Made by a program: the position numbers and the translations under genes. DNA of 64,000 nt, taken from contig NC_011899.1 of NCBI RefSeq assembly GCF_000020485.1, forward strand, positions 1,520,501-1,584,500, read 5' to 3'. The notes beneath the pieces are model-generated. The model had not been told where the DNA came from. It saw nothing but the letters and a program-made list of their open reading frames with translations, and searched no databases. Below are positions 7,931-18,207 of this stretch, piece by piece (positions within the stretch are counted from its first letter, which is position 1; each line of letters starts with the position of its first letter). Source of the stretch: Halothermothrix orenii H 168. GTDB taxonomy: Bacteria > Bacillota > Halanaerobiia > Halanaerobiales > Halothermotrichaceae.

Positions 7931-9913
7931 TTACATTCTGGCCAGGATATCAGAAGCAATCTTTTCAGCATCAAATCCAAGCTCACGGGCCACTTCCTCC
8001 CCGGGACCACTCATACCGAAATCCTCAAGGCTTACCACATGGCATTTATGACCTAATAGACGGTACCAGCCATTTCCGACTCCAGCCTCCAGGACTACCC
8101 TGAAAGTATCCTTACCGAGGACTTCTTCTATATATTCTGTACCCTGGTTTACAAATTCCCGCCGCTCAGGTACAGATACTACCCTGACCTCTTTACCTTT
8201 TTCCTCAAGCAGTTTAGCTACCTCTACAGCCAGGGAAACCTCACTACCACTGGCCATAAGGACAGCATCGGTTCTATCTCCTTTTTCCTTGTGGACAATA
8301 TAACCACCACGTTTGAATCCTACGATCCCCTCTTCTTTTTCAATATGGGGCAATCCCTGTCTTGTCAGTACCAGGGCTGTAGGTCCATCGGTCCTCTTTA
8401 CAGCCTCAAGCCAGGCTGCTTTGGTCTCTTCGGCATCAGCCGGCCTTAAAACTTTGAGATTCGGTATCACTCTCAGGGCTTCAACATGTTCGATAGGCTG
8501 GTGGGTAGGACCATCTTCTCCTACATATACAGAGTCATGGGTAAAGACATAGATTACAGGCTGTTTCATTAAGGCAGCCATTCTGATAGCAGGCCTCATG
8601 TAATCTGAGAAGACTAAAAAGGTAGCACAGAAGGGCCTTACCCCTTTGTGGAGGGATAACCCGTTTACTATGGCTCCCATAGCATGCTCCCTGACACCGA
8701 AGCGGAAGTTACGCCCATCAAAGCTGTCTTTCTGTATCTCTCCATATTTATCTAAATAGGTCTTATTGGATGGGGCCAGGTCTGCTGAACCGCCGACCAG
8801 GTATGGTATTTCATCGGCAATTTTTCTTAAAGTCTCCCCTGAAGCCTTCCTGGTAGCCACGGGGGTTTTTATCTCAAGATTATTGATTATTTCTTCTAAG
8901 TCTCCGGGAAGCTCGAGATTATGGGCCTTATCCCATTCTTCTTTCAGGTCAGGGTTTTCTTCAGCCCATTCAGTAAAGGCTTTTTCCCATTCTTCACGTT
9001 CTTTTTTGAGCTTTTCGGTATGGTCCTTAAAGAATTCTTTTACCTCATCCGGGATATAGAATTCCTTATCTTCAGGGAAACCAATATTTTTCTTTAATCC
9101 CCTTATCTCTTCTTCACCCAGTGGAGCCCCGTGGGCCGAACTGCTCCCTTCTTTGGTAGGAGCCCCGAAAGCAATTTTAGTTTTAGCAATTATTAAACTG
9201 GGTTTATCATTTACCTCCTTAGCTTCTTTAACGGCCTCTTCCAGAGCCTTAAGGTCATGGCCGTCTACCCCTTCAATGACATGCCAGTTATAGGCCTTAA
9301 ATCTATCAGCTACTGATTCGGTAAAGGTTATATCGGTACTACCCCCGATGGAGATTTCATTGTCATCATAGATAGCAATCAGTTTACCCAGGCCAAGGTG
9401 TCCGGCCAGGGAAGCGGCTTCAGATGAAATTCCTTCCATCATACAACCATCTCCGAGGAGGGTATATGTATAGTGATCAACTATGGTATGTCCTTCGGTG
9501 TTAAAGCGCTGGGCCAGCATTCTTTCGGCAATAGCCATTCCTACAGCATTGGCAAAGCCCTGACCCAGAGGGCCGGTTGTGGTTTCAACACCGGGGGTTT
9601 CTCCATATTCGGGATGTCCCGGGGTTTTGGAACCTAACTGACGGAATGATTTAAGGTCATCGAGACTAACTTCAAAACCGGCTAAATGGAGTAATGAATA
9701 TACAAGCATGGAGCCATGGCCTGCTGAAAGGATAAACCGATCCCGGTCAGGCCACTCCGGCTGAGTCGGATCATATTTCATAACCTTCCCATAGAGCAAA
9801 GCTCCTATATCAGCACATCCGATGGGAAGACCCGGATGACCAGAGTTTGCTTTTTCTACTGCATCTGCTGATAATCCTCTGACAGTATTGGCAACTTTTT
9901 TTAACAATTTCAT
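7931..9913 (-). CDS. tkt: transketolase
   Basis: Thiamine-diphosphate enzyme moving two-carbon ketol units in the pentose phosphate pathway. At 660 residues it is a full-length, single-chain enzyme. Seen: 'SGHPGLPIG' near the N-terminus; the TPP motif 'GDGCMMEGISSEAASLAGHLGL...IAIYDDN' (about 155-185); 'AHGAPLG'; the pyrimidine-domain 'GVREHAMGAIVNGL' with the catalytic Glu; and 'VGEDGPTHQPIEH' with substrate His. The ATG at 9913 is followed at once by 'KLLKKVANTVRGLSADAVEKA'. The gene stands alone with its own terminator. Confidence 0.97.
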   Translation of the reverse strand: MKLLKKVANTVRGLSADAVEKANSGHPGLPIGCADIGALLYGKVMKYDPTQPEWPDRDRFILSAGHGSMLVYSLLHLAGFEVSLDDLKSFRQLGSKTPGHPEYGETPGVETTTGPLGQGFANAVGMAIAERMLAQRFNTEGHTIVDHYTYTLLGDGCMMEGISSEAASLAGHLGLGKLIAIYDDNEISIGGSTDITFTESVADRFKAYNWHVIEGVDGHDLKALEEAVKEAKEVNDKPSLIIAKTKIAFGAPTKEGSSSAHGAPLGEEEIRGLKKNIGFPEDKEFYIPDEVKEFFKDHTEKLKKEREEWEKAFTEWAEENPDLKEEWDKAHNLELPGDLEEIINNLEIKTPVATRKASGETLRKIADEIPYLVGGSADLAPSNKTYLDKYGEIQKDSFDGRNFRFGVREHAMGAIVNGLSLHKGVRPFCATFLVFSDYMRPAIRMAALMKQPVIYVFTHDSVYVGEDGPTHQPIEHVEALRVIPNLKVLRPADAEETKAAWLEAVKRTDGPTALVLTRQGLPHIEKEEGIVGFKRGGYIVHKEKGDRTDAVLMASGSEVSLAVEVAKLLEEKGKEVRVVSVPERREFVNQGTEYIEEVLGKDTFRVVLEAGVGNGWYRLLGHKCHVVSLEDFGMSGPGEEVARELGFDAEKIASDILARM

Positions 9914-10011
9914 TACCTCCCTGATAATTTAATTAATAAAAACTTAAGATACTTAAGATATTTTTTTATCCTTAAATATTGTATATGTTTTCATTTTATT
10001 TGTCCAGTAAA

Positions 10012-13000
10012 TCAGGTTACATCTATCTTAAAAGTTTTAATTTCATATGGATTAATCTCAAATGAAAATCTATTTCCCCTAACCCTGATCTCAGAATTAT
10101 TATCAAGGGGTTCTTCCATGAGGTCACATTCAATTACCCAGTTCGGGGGTTTAAAAAATTCAATGGTAACTTTACTCTTCTGGCCATATGACTCATAACA
10201 ACGAATAATAATCCCCTGACCTTCTTCGGCAAACTTAAGGGTTTCCAGGACAACATTATCACTATCCAGATTAACAAAGGAATGAGAAGGTGGTAAAATA
10301 TTTTGCCCTTTAACATCTATTACAGTTAGCCCTTTCAGGGGCTCATTTAAATAATAACCCTGCTTAATGGTCCCTCCTTCCCTTAAATCCCCAACATGGG
10401 GAAACAGAGAATAGGTAAAATTATGAATACCAAGATCAGCCTCAGGATCAGGAAATATACCTCCTTTTAATAAGGTAATTCTCATAATATTATCTTTAAT
10501 ATCATAACCATATTTGCAGTTATTTAACAGACTTACTCCATACCCATATTCGGAAAGGTCAGCCCATTTATGAGCAGGTACCTCCCAGCGGGCCCGGTCC
10601 CAGGAAGTATTCCGGTGAGTGGACCTTTCTATACTGGCTAACCCAATATCATAGGTCGCCCTGTCAGATTGAATATCAAGAGGAAAGGCTGCTTTTAATA
10701 ACATCTGCCGTTCCTGCCAGTCAACCTCTGTTTTAAAATCTATCCTGGGGATACTATCATAAATAATAATTTCCTGTGTGATTTTTGACCTGTTAAAAGC
10801 CTTTTTTATAACAAGGGACCTGTAGACAGGACCATTCTGACCGTACCCAATCTCCTCAACATCCTCTACATTATACTTCTTATCTTCAGAGATCCTGATA
10901 TCCCAGACATCGAAGTAGGTAGATTTATCCTCAAATAACTGAAGATTATTCCCCTCTTCACCTTCAGGAATAAGATCCCTATCAACCCTTTTATCATATA
11001 ATGTTGTCAAATTACCCCTGTCATTAAACTCGAGGTAAAAATACTTATTTTCTAAAGAAAATTTCTTATCTTTCTTTTCATAAACATGGTCCAATTGAGA
11101 CCCGTCTCCATGACTACCCATTATTGCCTCTTCATCATAAACACTGTTTATCCTATCCCCGTTTTCATCATCTTCAAATACCGGGGTGTAACATTTATAC
11201 CCAGAAGGAGGTATATTTTCTGCAACAAAATATCCATAATCTCCCTTCCATTGAACCGGAAGGATTTTACCATTTTCATCTCTAACTACACTAAATTTCT
11301 GACCCTCATAATTTATCTCAACCAGGTCAGTCCTTTCCCAGGAAAGGGTATTAAAGACTACTATGCTATCACCATCTGTATTCACATTTTCAAAAATACC
11401 CTGAAGAGAATCTGTAACTACCTCTTCTCCGATAGCCTCAACCTTTTCATAATCTTTAAGGGCATCATCAACCACTCCCCGGATACAGGAACCAGGCAAA
11501 ATATCATGGAATTGATTCTTTAAAATCAGTTCCCATCCCTGGTGGAGTGACCGGTAGTCCACCTCATGGCCCAGTAAAGTACTGATAACAGATAATAATT
11601 CAGCTTTTCGATATAGCAATTCAGAATGACGGTTTTTCTTTTTTAATATAGCCTGGGAAGTATAAACACCGCGGTGTTTTTCTAAATAAAGCTCCCCTCT
11701 CCAGTGTGGTAGTTCCGCATCATTAAATAACTCCTGAAGATGGTCTTCCACCCTGGAAAATTTACAGTCAGGTAAAAGGGGAATCTCTGAGGTTGCCTTT
11801 AACCTTTTCATCATCTCTTCCGTTATTCCACCACCGCCATCACCGTAGCCATAAAGATATAACAGGTTATTGGCTTCTGCTTTGTTCTTAAAATTATCCC
11901 AGCAATTCAGGATTTCACGGGGTTCTATCTCACCCCCGTATCCCCGGGGCAGAAGATAACCATAAACTTCACTACCATCAACACCCTGCCAGACAAAGGT
12001 ATTATAGGGGAATTCGTTGGTATCATTCCAGTTCAATTTTGTAGTTATAAAATAATCCAGGCCCGATTTTTTCAGGATCTGGGGCAAAATAGCACTAAAA
12101 CCAAAACAATCAGGTAGCCAGCAGGTTCTCGTTCTGATTCCAAACTCCTTTTCTAAAAACTTCTTTCCATAAAGGATCTGTCTTATCAATGACTCCCCGG
12201 AAGTAAGATTGGTATCACTCTCTACCCACATTCCACCAATGGGCTCCAGCCTACCTTCCCTTACCTGCTGCTTTACTTTTCTATATAAGCGGGGGTAATT
12301 GTCCTTAACATATTTCAACAACTGGGGCTGGCTCTGGACAAAAAACAGGTCATGATAACGCTCCATTAAATCTACCGTGGTTGACAGGGTGCGTTTGCTC
12401 TTGCGTATCGTTTCTTTAAGGGTCCATTTAAAGGCCAGATCCAGGTGGGAATGGGCAGTAAAGACCAATTCTCCCGGGTGTTTATACTTTTCCAGACGGG
12501 ACAGGCCTTTTTTTAAAACCTGGAGGGCCTCTTTGATTGAATTTACATAAACTCCCCTGTTATCGGTATGAAACTCAATCTCTTTTAAAGAATCCTCTAA
12601 GGCCTTCCTTAACAGATGTTCTTCCTCCCGGGATGAAATAACATTCAGTAAGTCCTTAATAACACTTAAAAAGTAATAATATTCATCAACTAATTCATTG
12701 AGAACTACCAGGTTGACTTTCTTAAAGAAATGACGGGGGTATTCCCGCCCATGAAAACGGGGGTATTTTACATAATTATGAACATCATAAGTAGCTTCAA
12801 TTAAAATATCGTACTCTGCTTCTGCCCTCTCAGACAGTAATATTAACTCTTCATTTAACCCCCTTTTCAAACTTCCGTTAATATAAATGGCACTCTCGCC
12901 CCCGATATCCACCTCAAGATAAATTTTCTTTCCGATAAGTTCCCGGGGAACCTCCACTTTTCTGGTAAAATAAAAGGTTTTACCGGTATTATCCCATTCA

Positions 13001-13158
13001 TCACCAGGGTTTATTGTCCCTGTCCACCCGGTTTTTTTATAACACCCGGGCTTTATATACTCTACCTCTTCCATCTTCCAGTTATCCAGGGGTAGTCTAT
13101 AGTCAAAGCGGCTTTTATTAATATCACGGATTAGTAAATCGAGATAGTCAGGTTCCAT
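10012..13158 (-). CDS. GH38 alpha-mannosidase
   Basis: Retaining exo-glycosidase removing alpha-linked mannose. It is 1048 residues from ATG 13158, the codon best spaced behind AGGCAGGTG; GTG 13167 and ATG 13164 are also in frame. Residues about 60-150 form a beta-sandwich lead domain. The GH38 catalytic barrel starts with the zinc-binding 'HSHLDLAF' (about 240-247). 'WLPDCFGFSAILPQIL' contains the nucleophile Asp and zinc-site residues, and 'LKNQFHDILPGSCI' supplies another conserved His-Asp pair. The C-terminal 500 residues are the beta-rich GH38 C-terminal domains. There is no signal peptide, so it should be cytoplasmic and act on imported mannosides or mannosylated compatible solutes; the substrate is not visible. 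Confidence 0.92.
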   Translation of the reverse strand: MEPDYLDLLIRDINKSRFDYRLPLDNWKMEEVEYIKPGCYKKTGWTGTINPGDEWDNTGKTFYFTRKVEVPRELIGKKIYLEVDIGGESAIYINGSLKRGLNEELILLSERAEAEYDILIEATYDVHNYVKYPRFHGREYPRHFFKKVNLVVLNELVDEYYYFLSVIKDLLNVISSREEEHLLRKALEDSLKEIEFHTDNRGVYVNSIKEALQVLKKGLSRLEKYKHPGELVFTAHSHLDLAFKWTLKETIRKSKRTLSTTVDLMERYHDLFFVQSQPQLLKYVKDNYPRLYRKVKQQVREGRLEPIGGMWVESDTNLTSGESLIRQILYGKKFLEKEFGIRTRTCWLPDCFGFSAILPQILKKSGLDYFITTKLNWNDTNEFPYNTFVWQGVDGSEVYGYLLPRGYGGEIEPREILNCWDNFKNKAEANNLLYLYGYGDGGGGITEEMMKRLKATSEIPLLPDCKFSRVEDHLQELFNDAELPHWRGELYLEKHRGVYTSQAILKKKNRHSELLYRKAELLSVISTLLGHEVDYRSLHQGWELILKNQFHDILPGSCIRGVVDDALKDYEKVEAIGEEVVTDSLQGIFENVNTDGDSIVVFNTLSWERTDLVEINYEGQKFSVVRDENGKILPVQWKGDYGYFVAENIPPSGYKCYTPVFEDDENGDRINSVYDEEAIMGSHGDGSQLDHVYEKKDKKFSLENKYFYLEFNDRGNLTTLYDKRVDRDLIPEGEEGNNLQLFEDKSTYFDVWDIRISEDKKYNVEDVEEIGYGQNGPVYRSLVIKKAFNRSKITQEIIIYDSIPRIDFKTEVDWQERQMLLKAAFPLDIQSDRATYDIGLASIERSTHRNTSWDRARWEVPAHKWADLSEYGYGVSLLNNCKYGYDIKDNIMRITLLKGGIFPDPEADLGIHNFTYSLFPHVGDLREGGTIKQGYYLNEPLKGLTVIDVKGQNILPPSHSFVNLDSDNVVLETLKFAEEGQGIIIRCYESYGQKSKVTIEFFKPPNWVIECDLMEEPLDNNSEIRVRGNRFSFEINPYEIKTFKIDVT

Positions 13159-13314
13159 CACCATCACCTGCCTAATTGGATTTTATTATAAAAGAATTTA
13201 TAATTTTAGTATAAAAATTATATTATAATTGATTTTTATAATAATTATTCAATAATGGGAGTTTTAAAACACAGTAAAAATAATCAGTTATAAAAACCCT
13301 GAGCTTATTCAGTA

Positions 13315-14673
13315 TTAATTTTTCAGGCTATGGATGGGAGCCGGTATCCGTCCTCCACGACCGATAAAAGCAGAGCTGGAAAATTTGCTGACATCCATTA
13401 CAGGGGCGGTCCCTAAAAGCCCACCAAATTCAACCTCATCCCCTACATCTTTACCGGGAACAGGTATAATTCTAACAGCAGTGGTTTTATTATTTATAAC
13501 CCCGATAGCAACTTCATCGGCAATTACTGCCGAGATAGTATCAGCCTTGGTGGACCCGGGAACGGCTATCATATCGAGTCCCACCGAACAGACACAGGTC
13601 ATGGCCTCAAGCTTTTCCAGATTCAGGCTTCCCCGTTTTACGGCCTTTATCATTCCAGCATCCTCACTTACCGGGATAAAGGCTCCACTCAACCCGCCAA
13701 CATGGGATGATGCCATTGTCCCTCCTTTTTTAACAGCATCATTTAATAAGGCCAGGGCAGCGGTAGTTCCCGGGGCCCCACAGCTCTCAAGGCCCATCTC
13801 TTCTAATATTTCAGCAACACTATCCCCGACGGCAGGAGTAGGAGCCAGTGACAGGTCTACAATACCAAAGGGAACATTCAGGCGTTTTGAGGCCTCCCGG
13901 GCCACCAGCTGGCCAGCCCTGGTTATTTTAAAAGCCGTTTTTTTAATTGTTTCCGCCACTGTATCAAACTTCTGTCCTTTAACCTTCTTCAGGGCGGCCT
14001 TAACGGCACCTGGTCCACTTATCCCTACATTAATAACACATTCGGGCTCACCTATTCCGTGAAAAGCACCAGCCATAAAGGGATTATCTTCAGGAACATT
14101 GGCAAAAACAACCAGTTTAGCACACCCCAGTCCTCCCTTGTCCCTGGTTTCCCGGGCTGTTTTCTTGATAATCTTACCCATACGGGAAACAGCCTCCATA
14201 TTGATACCGGCCCTGGTGGTGGCTACATTAATAGAAGAACAGACCCGTTCTGTATTAGCAAGGGCCCGGGGAATAGAGTTTATAAGTTTTTTATCACCAG
14301 TTGTAAAACCTTTGTGAACCAGGGCAGAAAAACCGCCGATAAAATCCACCCCGACTTCACCGGCAGCTTTATCAAGGGTTTCAGCAAATTTTATAAAATC
14401 CTCTTCAGAGGAGGATTCAGCTACCAGCGATATAGGAGTAACAGCTATTCTCTTATTTATTATGGGAATACCATATTCAAGTTCAATATCCCGGGCTACC
14501 TCTACCAGGTTACCGGCATATCTGAGAATTTTATCATAAATATTCTTTCTGGCCACCTCACCTGATGGATGGGCACAATCTCTTAACGAGATGCCCATAG
14601 TAATTGTCCTGATATCTAATTTTTCTTCTTCAATCATTCTGATAGTTTCCATTATTTCATATGGGTTTAACAT
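13315..14673 (-). CDS. UPF0210 (DUF711, PFL-like fold) protein
   Basis: A 452-residue member of UPF0210/DUF711, a family with a pyruvate-formate-lyase-like fold but no established reaction. Typical stretches are '[18 protein letters not shown]', '[19 protein letters not shown]', '[22 protein letters not shown]' and '[18 protein letters not shown]'. The start ATG lies 60 bases after the stop of the ACT-domain gene. The same UPF0237-UPF0210 pair is found together in many Firmicutes, for example streptococci. Here the pair follows ptsI. Function unknown; a radical-enzyme or sensor role would be guesswork. Confidence 0.88.
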   Translation of the reverse strand: MLNPYEIMETIRMIEEEKLDIRTITMGISLRDCAHPSGEVARKNIYDKILRYAGNLVEVARDIELEYGIPIINKRIAVTPISLVAESSSEEDFIKFAETLDKAAGEVGVDFIGGFSALVHKGFTTGDKKLINSIPRALANTERVCSSINVATTRAGINMEAVSRMGKIIKKTARETRDKGGLGCAKLVVFANVPEDNPFMAGAFHGIGEPECVINVGISGPGAVKAALKKVKGQKFDTVAETIKKTAFKITRAGQLVAREASKRLNVPFGIVDLSLAPTPAVGDSVAEILEEMGLESCGAPGTTAALALLNDAVKKGGTMASSHVGGLSGAFIPVSEDAGMIKAVKRGSLNLEKLEAMTCVCSVGLDMIAVPGSTKADTISAVIADEVAIGVINNKTTAVRIIPVPGKDVGDEVEFGGLLGTAPVMDVSKFSSSAFIGRGGRIPAPIHSLKN

Positions 14674-14734
14674 TTAATCCCTCCTTATTTCTTCTAAGCG
14701 CCAAACCCGTTTAAATTTAAAGAAAACCCCTACC

Positions 14735-15004
14735 CTAGATCCGGTGCATAGACTTAAAAATATCTTCATGCTGAAGTTTTATAGAAACACCAAGGGATTT
14801 ACCTTTATCATCAAGTTTATCTTTTAATTCCTCAAGTGAGGTGTTAAGCCGGGAGAGGTCGACCAGCATCATCATGGTGAAATAATCCCTTAAAATCGTC
14901 TGACTTATATCGAGAATATTAACCCCACAATCGGCCAATACCTGGCTGACCCCGGCAATAATCCCGATCTTATCCTTTCCAACAACGGTAATAATGGCCT
15001 GCAT
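14735..15004 (-). CDS. UPF0237 single ACT-domain protein
   Basis: An 89-residue protein consisting of one ACT domain, a ligand-binding fold usually regulating amino-acid enzymes. The start 'MQAIITVVGKDKIGIIAGVSQVLADCGVNILDISQTI' shows the ACT beta-alpha-beta pattern with the ligand-loop glycine in 'DKIGIIAG'. It is the normal partner of the UPF0210 protein encoded next. Its start is 16 bases after the ptsI stop, implying one transcript ptsI-ACT-UPF0210. A regulatory subunit of the UPF0210 protein is a reasonable inference. Confidence 0.9.
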   Translation of the reverse strand: MQAIITVVGKDKIGIIAGVSQVLADCGVNILDISQTILRDYFTMMMLVDLSRLNTSLEELKDKLDDKGKSLGVSIKLQHEDIFKSMHRI

Positions 15005-15020
15005 TTTAATATATCCTCCT

Positions 15021-16739
15021 TTAGTCCTTTTTTACTTCCGACAGATAATCTTTAACCTCGCCTGCCGTTTTCAGTTTCAGGGTATTTTTGACAACTTCAC
15101 GGGCTTCAGAAATAGTCCACCTGGCTATTTTTTCTTTAATATTTAAAATTGCAGGGATATTGACACTGAATTCATCTAATCCTGCCCCCAGTAAAAACGG
15201 AATGAGTAGTTCATCTCCTGCCGCCTCGCCACACATCCCCACCTTGATCGATTCCCGGTGGGCTGCTTTAATAACATTATAAATCATTCTGAGAACAGCT
15301 GGATAGTAGGGACTATAAATAGAAGCTACCTGTTCATTTGTCCTGTCTACCGCCATCATATACTGAATCAGGTCATTGGTTCCTATACTAAAAAAATCAA
15401 CCTCCTGGGCCAGAATATCAGCCATCAGGGCTGCTGCTGGCACTTCAATCATGAGACCTGTTTCCATATCTTTAACATATTCCTTACCTTCAGCTTCCAG
15501 TTCCTGCTTCGACTCTTCTAAAACATGATAGGCCTTTTTTAATTCTTCAAGGGATGATATCAAAGGAAACATTAACCTTACATTACCATGCTTACCAGCC
15601 CTCAATATCGCCTTAAGCTGGGTTTTAAATAAATCCTTTTTATCAAGACAGATCCTGATTCCCCGGTAACCGAGGAAAGGGTTCATCTCCTCAGGGAGAT
15701 TAAGATAAGGTAGGTCTTTATCTCCACCGATATCCAGGGTCCTGATAATAACCGGTTTCCTGTCCATTTTTTTAGCTATCTCTAAATACAGGTTGTATTG
15801 TTCTTCTTCATCAGGGAGACTATCCCTGTGCATATACATAAACTCAGTTCTAAATAACCCTACTCCCTGACCACCATTATCAATAACTGCCCCGACCTCT
15901 TCCGGAGAACTAATGTTGGCAAAAACCTCTACAGTAACCCCATCCCTGGTAACCGGCTTTTTAAATTTATATTTATTTAGCCGTTTTTTATCTCTGGCTA
16001 ACCTGTTTAACTTCATTTTATATTTATCTAGAGTAGCCTTATCGGGGTTAAGGTAAACCTTACCGGAATTTCCATCAACAACTATCATTTGACCATTATG
16101 TACTTTTTTAAGAAGCTCCTCTCCAACCCCTACAACTGCAGGTATCCCCAGGGACCGGGCAATTATAGCTGTATGGGAGGTCTTTGAGCCTTCAGCTGTA
16201 ACAAAGGCCATAACCCTGTCCAGATTAATATTAACAGTATCCGACGGGGCCAGATCACGGGCCACAATTATTGATTCATTACCAATATCCTTATTAAGAT
16301 GATCTTTTTTGTAATTTACCAGGATTTGGAGGACCCTGGTCCCGACATCCTGGATATCAAGCTTTCGCCCCTTCATATACTCATTCTCCATTCTGGAGAA
16401 GAGTCTTACATAATGGTTGATAACTTCTTGTACTGCAGTTTCAGCCGTAACCAGGTTGTTTTTAATCTCATTTTCTATTTCAGGTATAAGTTCAGGGTCA
16501 TTAAGAAGTTGTAGATGGGCCCGGAATATATCGGCTTCATCCTCTCCGAGTTCCTTTCTAACCTTATGTTCCAGTTTAGTTACTTCCTTTTTTGCTTTTT
16601 CCAGGGCATCATTAAGCCTTTCAATTTCCCCCTGTACTTCATGTTCATCTATATTTTTTTCAGTAATATTAAACCCACTACTGTTTTTTATATAAACCTT
16701 GCCTATTGCTATTCCTGGTGAAGCCCCTATTCCATTCAT
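15021..16739 (-). CDS. ptsI: PTS enzyme I (phosphoenolpyruvate-protein phosphotransferase)
   Basis: Takes phosphate from PEP and passes it to HPr. At 572 residues it has the usual length. The N-terminal domain carries the active-site His in 'GSKTSHTAIIARSLGIPAVVG' (about 186-206). The PEP-binding barrel shows 'VGLFRTEFMYM', 'RTLDIGGDKDLPYL', 'NPFLGYRGIR' and the signature 'DFFSIGTNDLIQYMMAVDR', with the catalytic Cys in 'VGMCGEAAGD'. The start ATG follows GGGGTGAT. ptsH is not in the same operon but 2 kb away at 18857-19123. No sugar-specific EII gene is present in the window, so a regulatory role or a distant EII gene is expected. Confidence 0.97.
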   Translation of the reverse strand: MNGIGASPGIAIGKVYIKNSSGFNITEKNIDEHEVQGEIERLNDALEKAKKEVTKLEHKVRKELGEDEADIFRAHLQLLNDPELIPEIENEIKNNLVTAETAVQEVINHYVRLFSRMENEYMKGRKLDIQDVGTRVLQILVNYKKDHLNKDIGNESIIVARDLAPSDTVNINLDRVMAFVTAEGSKTSHTAIIARSLGIPAVVGVGEELLKKVHNGQMIVVDGNSGKVYLNPDKATLDKYKMKLNRLARDKKRLNKYKFKKPVTRDGVTVEVFANISSPEEVGAVIDNGGQGVGLFRTEFMYMHRDSLPDEEEQYNLYLEIAKKMDRKPVIIRTLDIGGDKDLPYLNLPEEMNPFLGYRGIRICLDKKDLFKTQLKAILRAGKHGNVRLMFPLISSLEELKKAYHVLEESKQELEAEGKEYVKDMETGLMIEVPAAALMADILAQEVDFFSIGTNDLIQYMMAVDRTNEQVASIYSPYYPAVLRMIYNVIKAAHRESIKVGMCGEAAGDELLIPFLLGAGLDEFSVNIPAILNIKEKIARWTISEAREVVKNTLKLKTAGEVKDYLSEVKKD

Positions 16740-16969
16740 ATTATCATATCACCCCTTTAAAACCAGCACTCATCCAAATATAATTTAAGTAACCAAACAA
16801 TTAAATTTAAGGGAGTTTTCTTATCTGATTTAATTTCCATTATAACATATTAAGCATAAACTGACCACAATCATTAAAAACTAACATTACAGTATAAGCA
16901 AACAGGAAAATTATCAAATAATAAGGAAATATATTTTAACATCTATTTATAATAACCGGGGTGATAAAC

Positions 16970-17641
16970 ATGTTATGGTCCCAAAACCAGGCTTATACTC
17001 CCGAAGAAATGATAAAAAAACACCTTAAACCCAGGGGGATAAAAAACAAACTTGTTTTAAAGGCGATGAGGCAGGTTCCCCGCCATGTGTTTGTTCCTGA
17101 AAAGTTTAAGGCCATAGCCTATTATGACCGGGCCCTGCCTATCGATAAAGGTCAGACCATAAGCCAGCCTTATATTGTAGCTCTTATGATCCAGACACTA
17201 AATCCCAAAAAAAGCCACCGTATTCTGGAAATAGGGACCGGTTCTGGCTACGCAGCTGCCGTCCTATCTCATATTGCCAGACAGGTTTATACAGTGGAAA
17301 GAATAGAACAGCTGGCCAACCGGGCCCGGGAATTATTTAATAAATTAGATTATAGTAATATTGAAGTTAAAGTTGATGATGGGAGCCTGGGGTGGTCTGA
17401 AAAAGCACCATTTGATGGAATAATAGTCTCCGCAGGGGCTCCGGCTATACCTGAAACCCTTACAGAACAACTTAAAGAAGGGGGTCGGCTGGTAATACCT
17501 GTCGGAAAAAGAGGAGGACTCCAGTATTTAACGGTAGTCACCAGGGACAAAAATGGAGAAATAAATCAACAAGAACTGGAGCCGGTTCGTTTCGTACCCC
17601 TCATTGGCCAGGAAGGCTTTAAAGAAAATAACCAGGAATAG
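16970..17641 (+). CDS. pcm: protein-L-isoaspartate O-methyltransferase
   Basis: SAM-dependent methyltransferase that starts repair of isoaspartyl residues in aged proteins. The start is ATG 16970, 6 bases behind GGGGTG; an upstream in-frame GTG (16961) overlaps that site. 223 residues. Seen: 'LKPRGIKNKLVLKAMRQVPRHVFVPEK' (family N-terminus), 'DKGQTISQPYIVALM' and the SAM motif I 'ILEIGTGSGYAAAVLS' (about 76-91). 'DGIIVSAGAPAIPETL' and 'LVIPVG' are the post-motifs. It is divergent from ptsI with a 230-base AT-rich spacer between them. Confidence 0.95.
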   Translation: MLWSQNQAYTPEEMIKKHLKPRGIKNKLVLKAMRQVPRHVFVPEKFKAIAYYDRALPIDKGQTISQPYIVALMIQTLNPKKSHRILEIGTGSGYAAAVLSHIARQVYTVERIEQLANRARELFNKLDYSNIEVKVDDGSLGWSEKAPFDGIIVSAGAPAIPETLTEQLKEGGRLVIPVGKRGGLQYLTVVTRDKNGEINQQELEPVRFVPLIGQEGFKENNQE

Positions 17642-17796
17642 TTATTTAATCAGAACTAATAGTAAAAATAACCACAAATAATAAGTGAATAATATGTAGT
17701 AAAACAGTGCATTATAACAATTGAGTTAATTGAGTCATAAAGTCAATATATGAAATACATAAGGCAAGGATAATTCAGGGCCAGGAGGATTCATTC

Positions 17797-18192
17797 ATGC
17801 TATATTTTAACTATACAGTCGGCTTTTTAATTGCATCTATTCTTCAGGGGGCCATTATTATTCTGGGTGAAATACTCAACCTCTCTAAATTCAAAATGAC
17901 ACCCGGTCTTGATTCCATTCTTATTTACCTGATTATAGGCCAGATGGCAGGTTACCTTTTAATGTATCTTATGACCTTTAAACCAATACGTCTTATAAAC
18001 CCCTGGCTTCTGGGGACAATCTATGGCATTTTTTTATGGTATTTAATTTCTTCTTTTGTCTCTACTTTCGGAATATTACCTTTACCGTGGACTACTGGGA
18101 TTAGCACATCCCTTGTGTCTCTTCTGGCTTTTATTGTTTACGGTCTTATCGCCTGTTTTACAATAAAAAAATATACCAATGTCATGGCCTAA
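17797..18192 (+). CDS. small four-helix membrane protein, unknown
   Basis: A 131-residue hydrophobic protein with four likely membrane spans at about residues 5-27, 44-63, 71-93 and 101-125. I do not recognise the family with certainty. The ATG at 17797 has a GGAGG-like site (CCAGGAGGATTC) upstream, supporting a real gene. It ends 15 bases before the cis-prenyltransferase gene on the same strand, so the two are likely co-transcribed. A link to prenyl-lipid handling is possible but only from position. Confidence 0.7.
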   Translation: MLYFNYTVGFLIASILQGAIIILGEILNLSKFKMTPGLDSILIYLIIGQMAGYLLMYLMTFKPIRLINPWLLGTIYGIFLWYLISSFVSTFGILPLPWTTGISTSLVSLLAFIVYGLIACFTIKKYTNVMA

Positions 18193-18207
18193 AGGGGGGA
18201 AAACTTT

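Noticed and set aside
13334-14565. Two long plus-strand ORFs (242 and 168 codons)
   Set aside because: They lie antisense to the well-supported UPF0210 gene and have no family resemblance or ribosome sites; the length comes from codon bias of the real gene.
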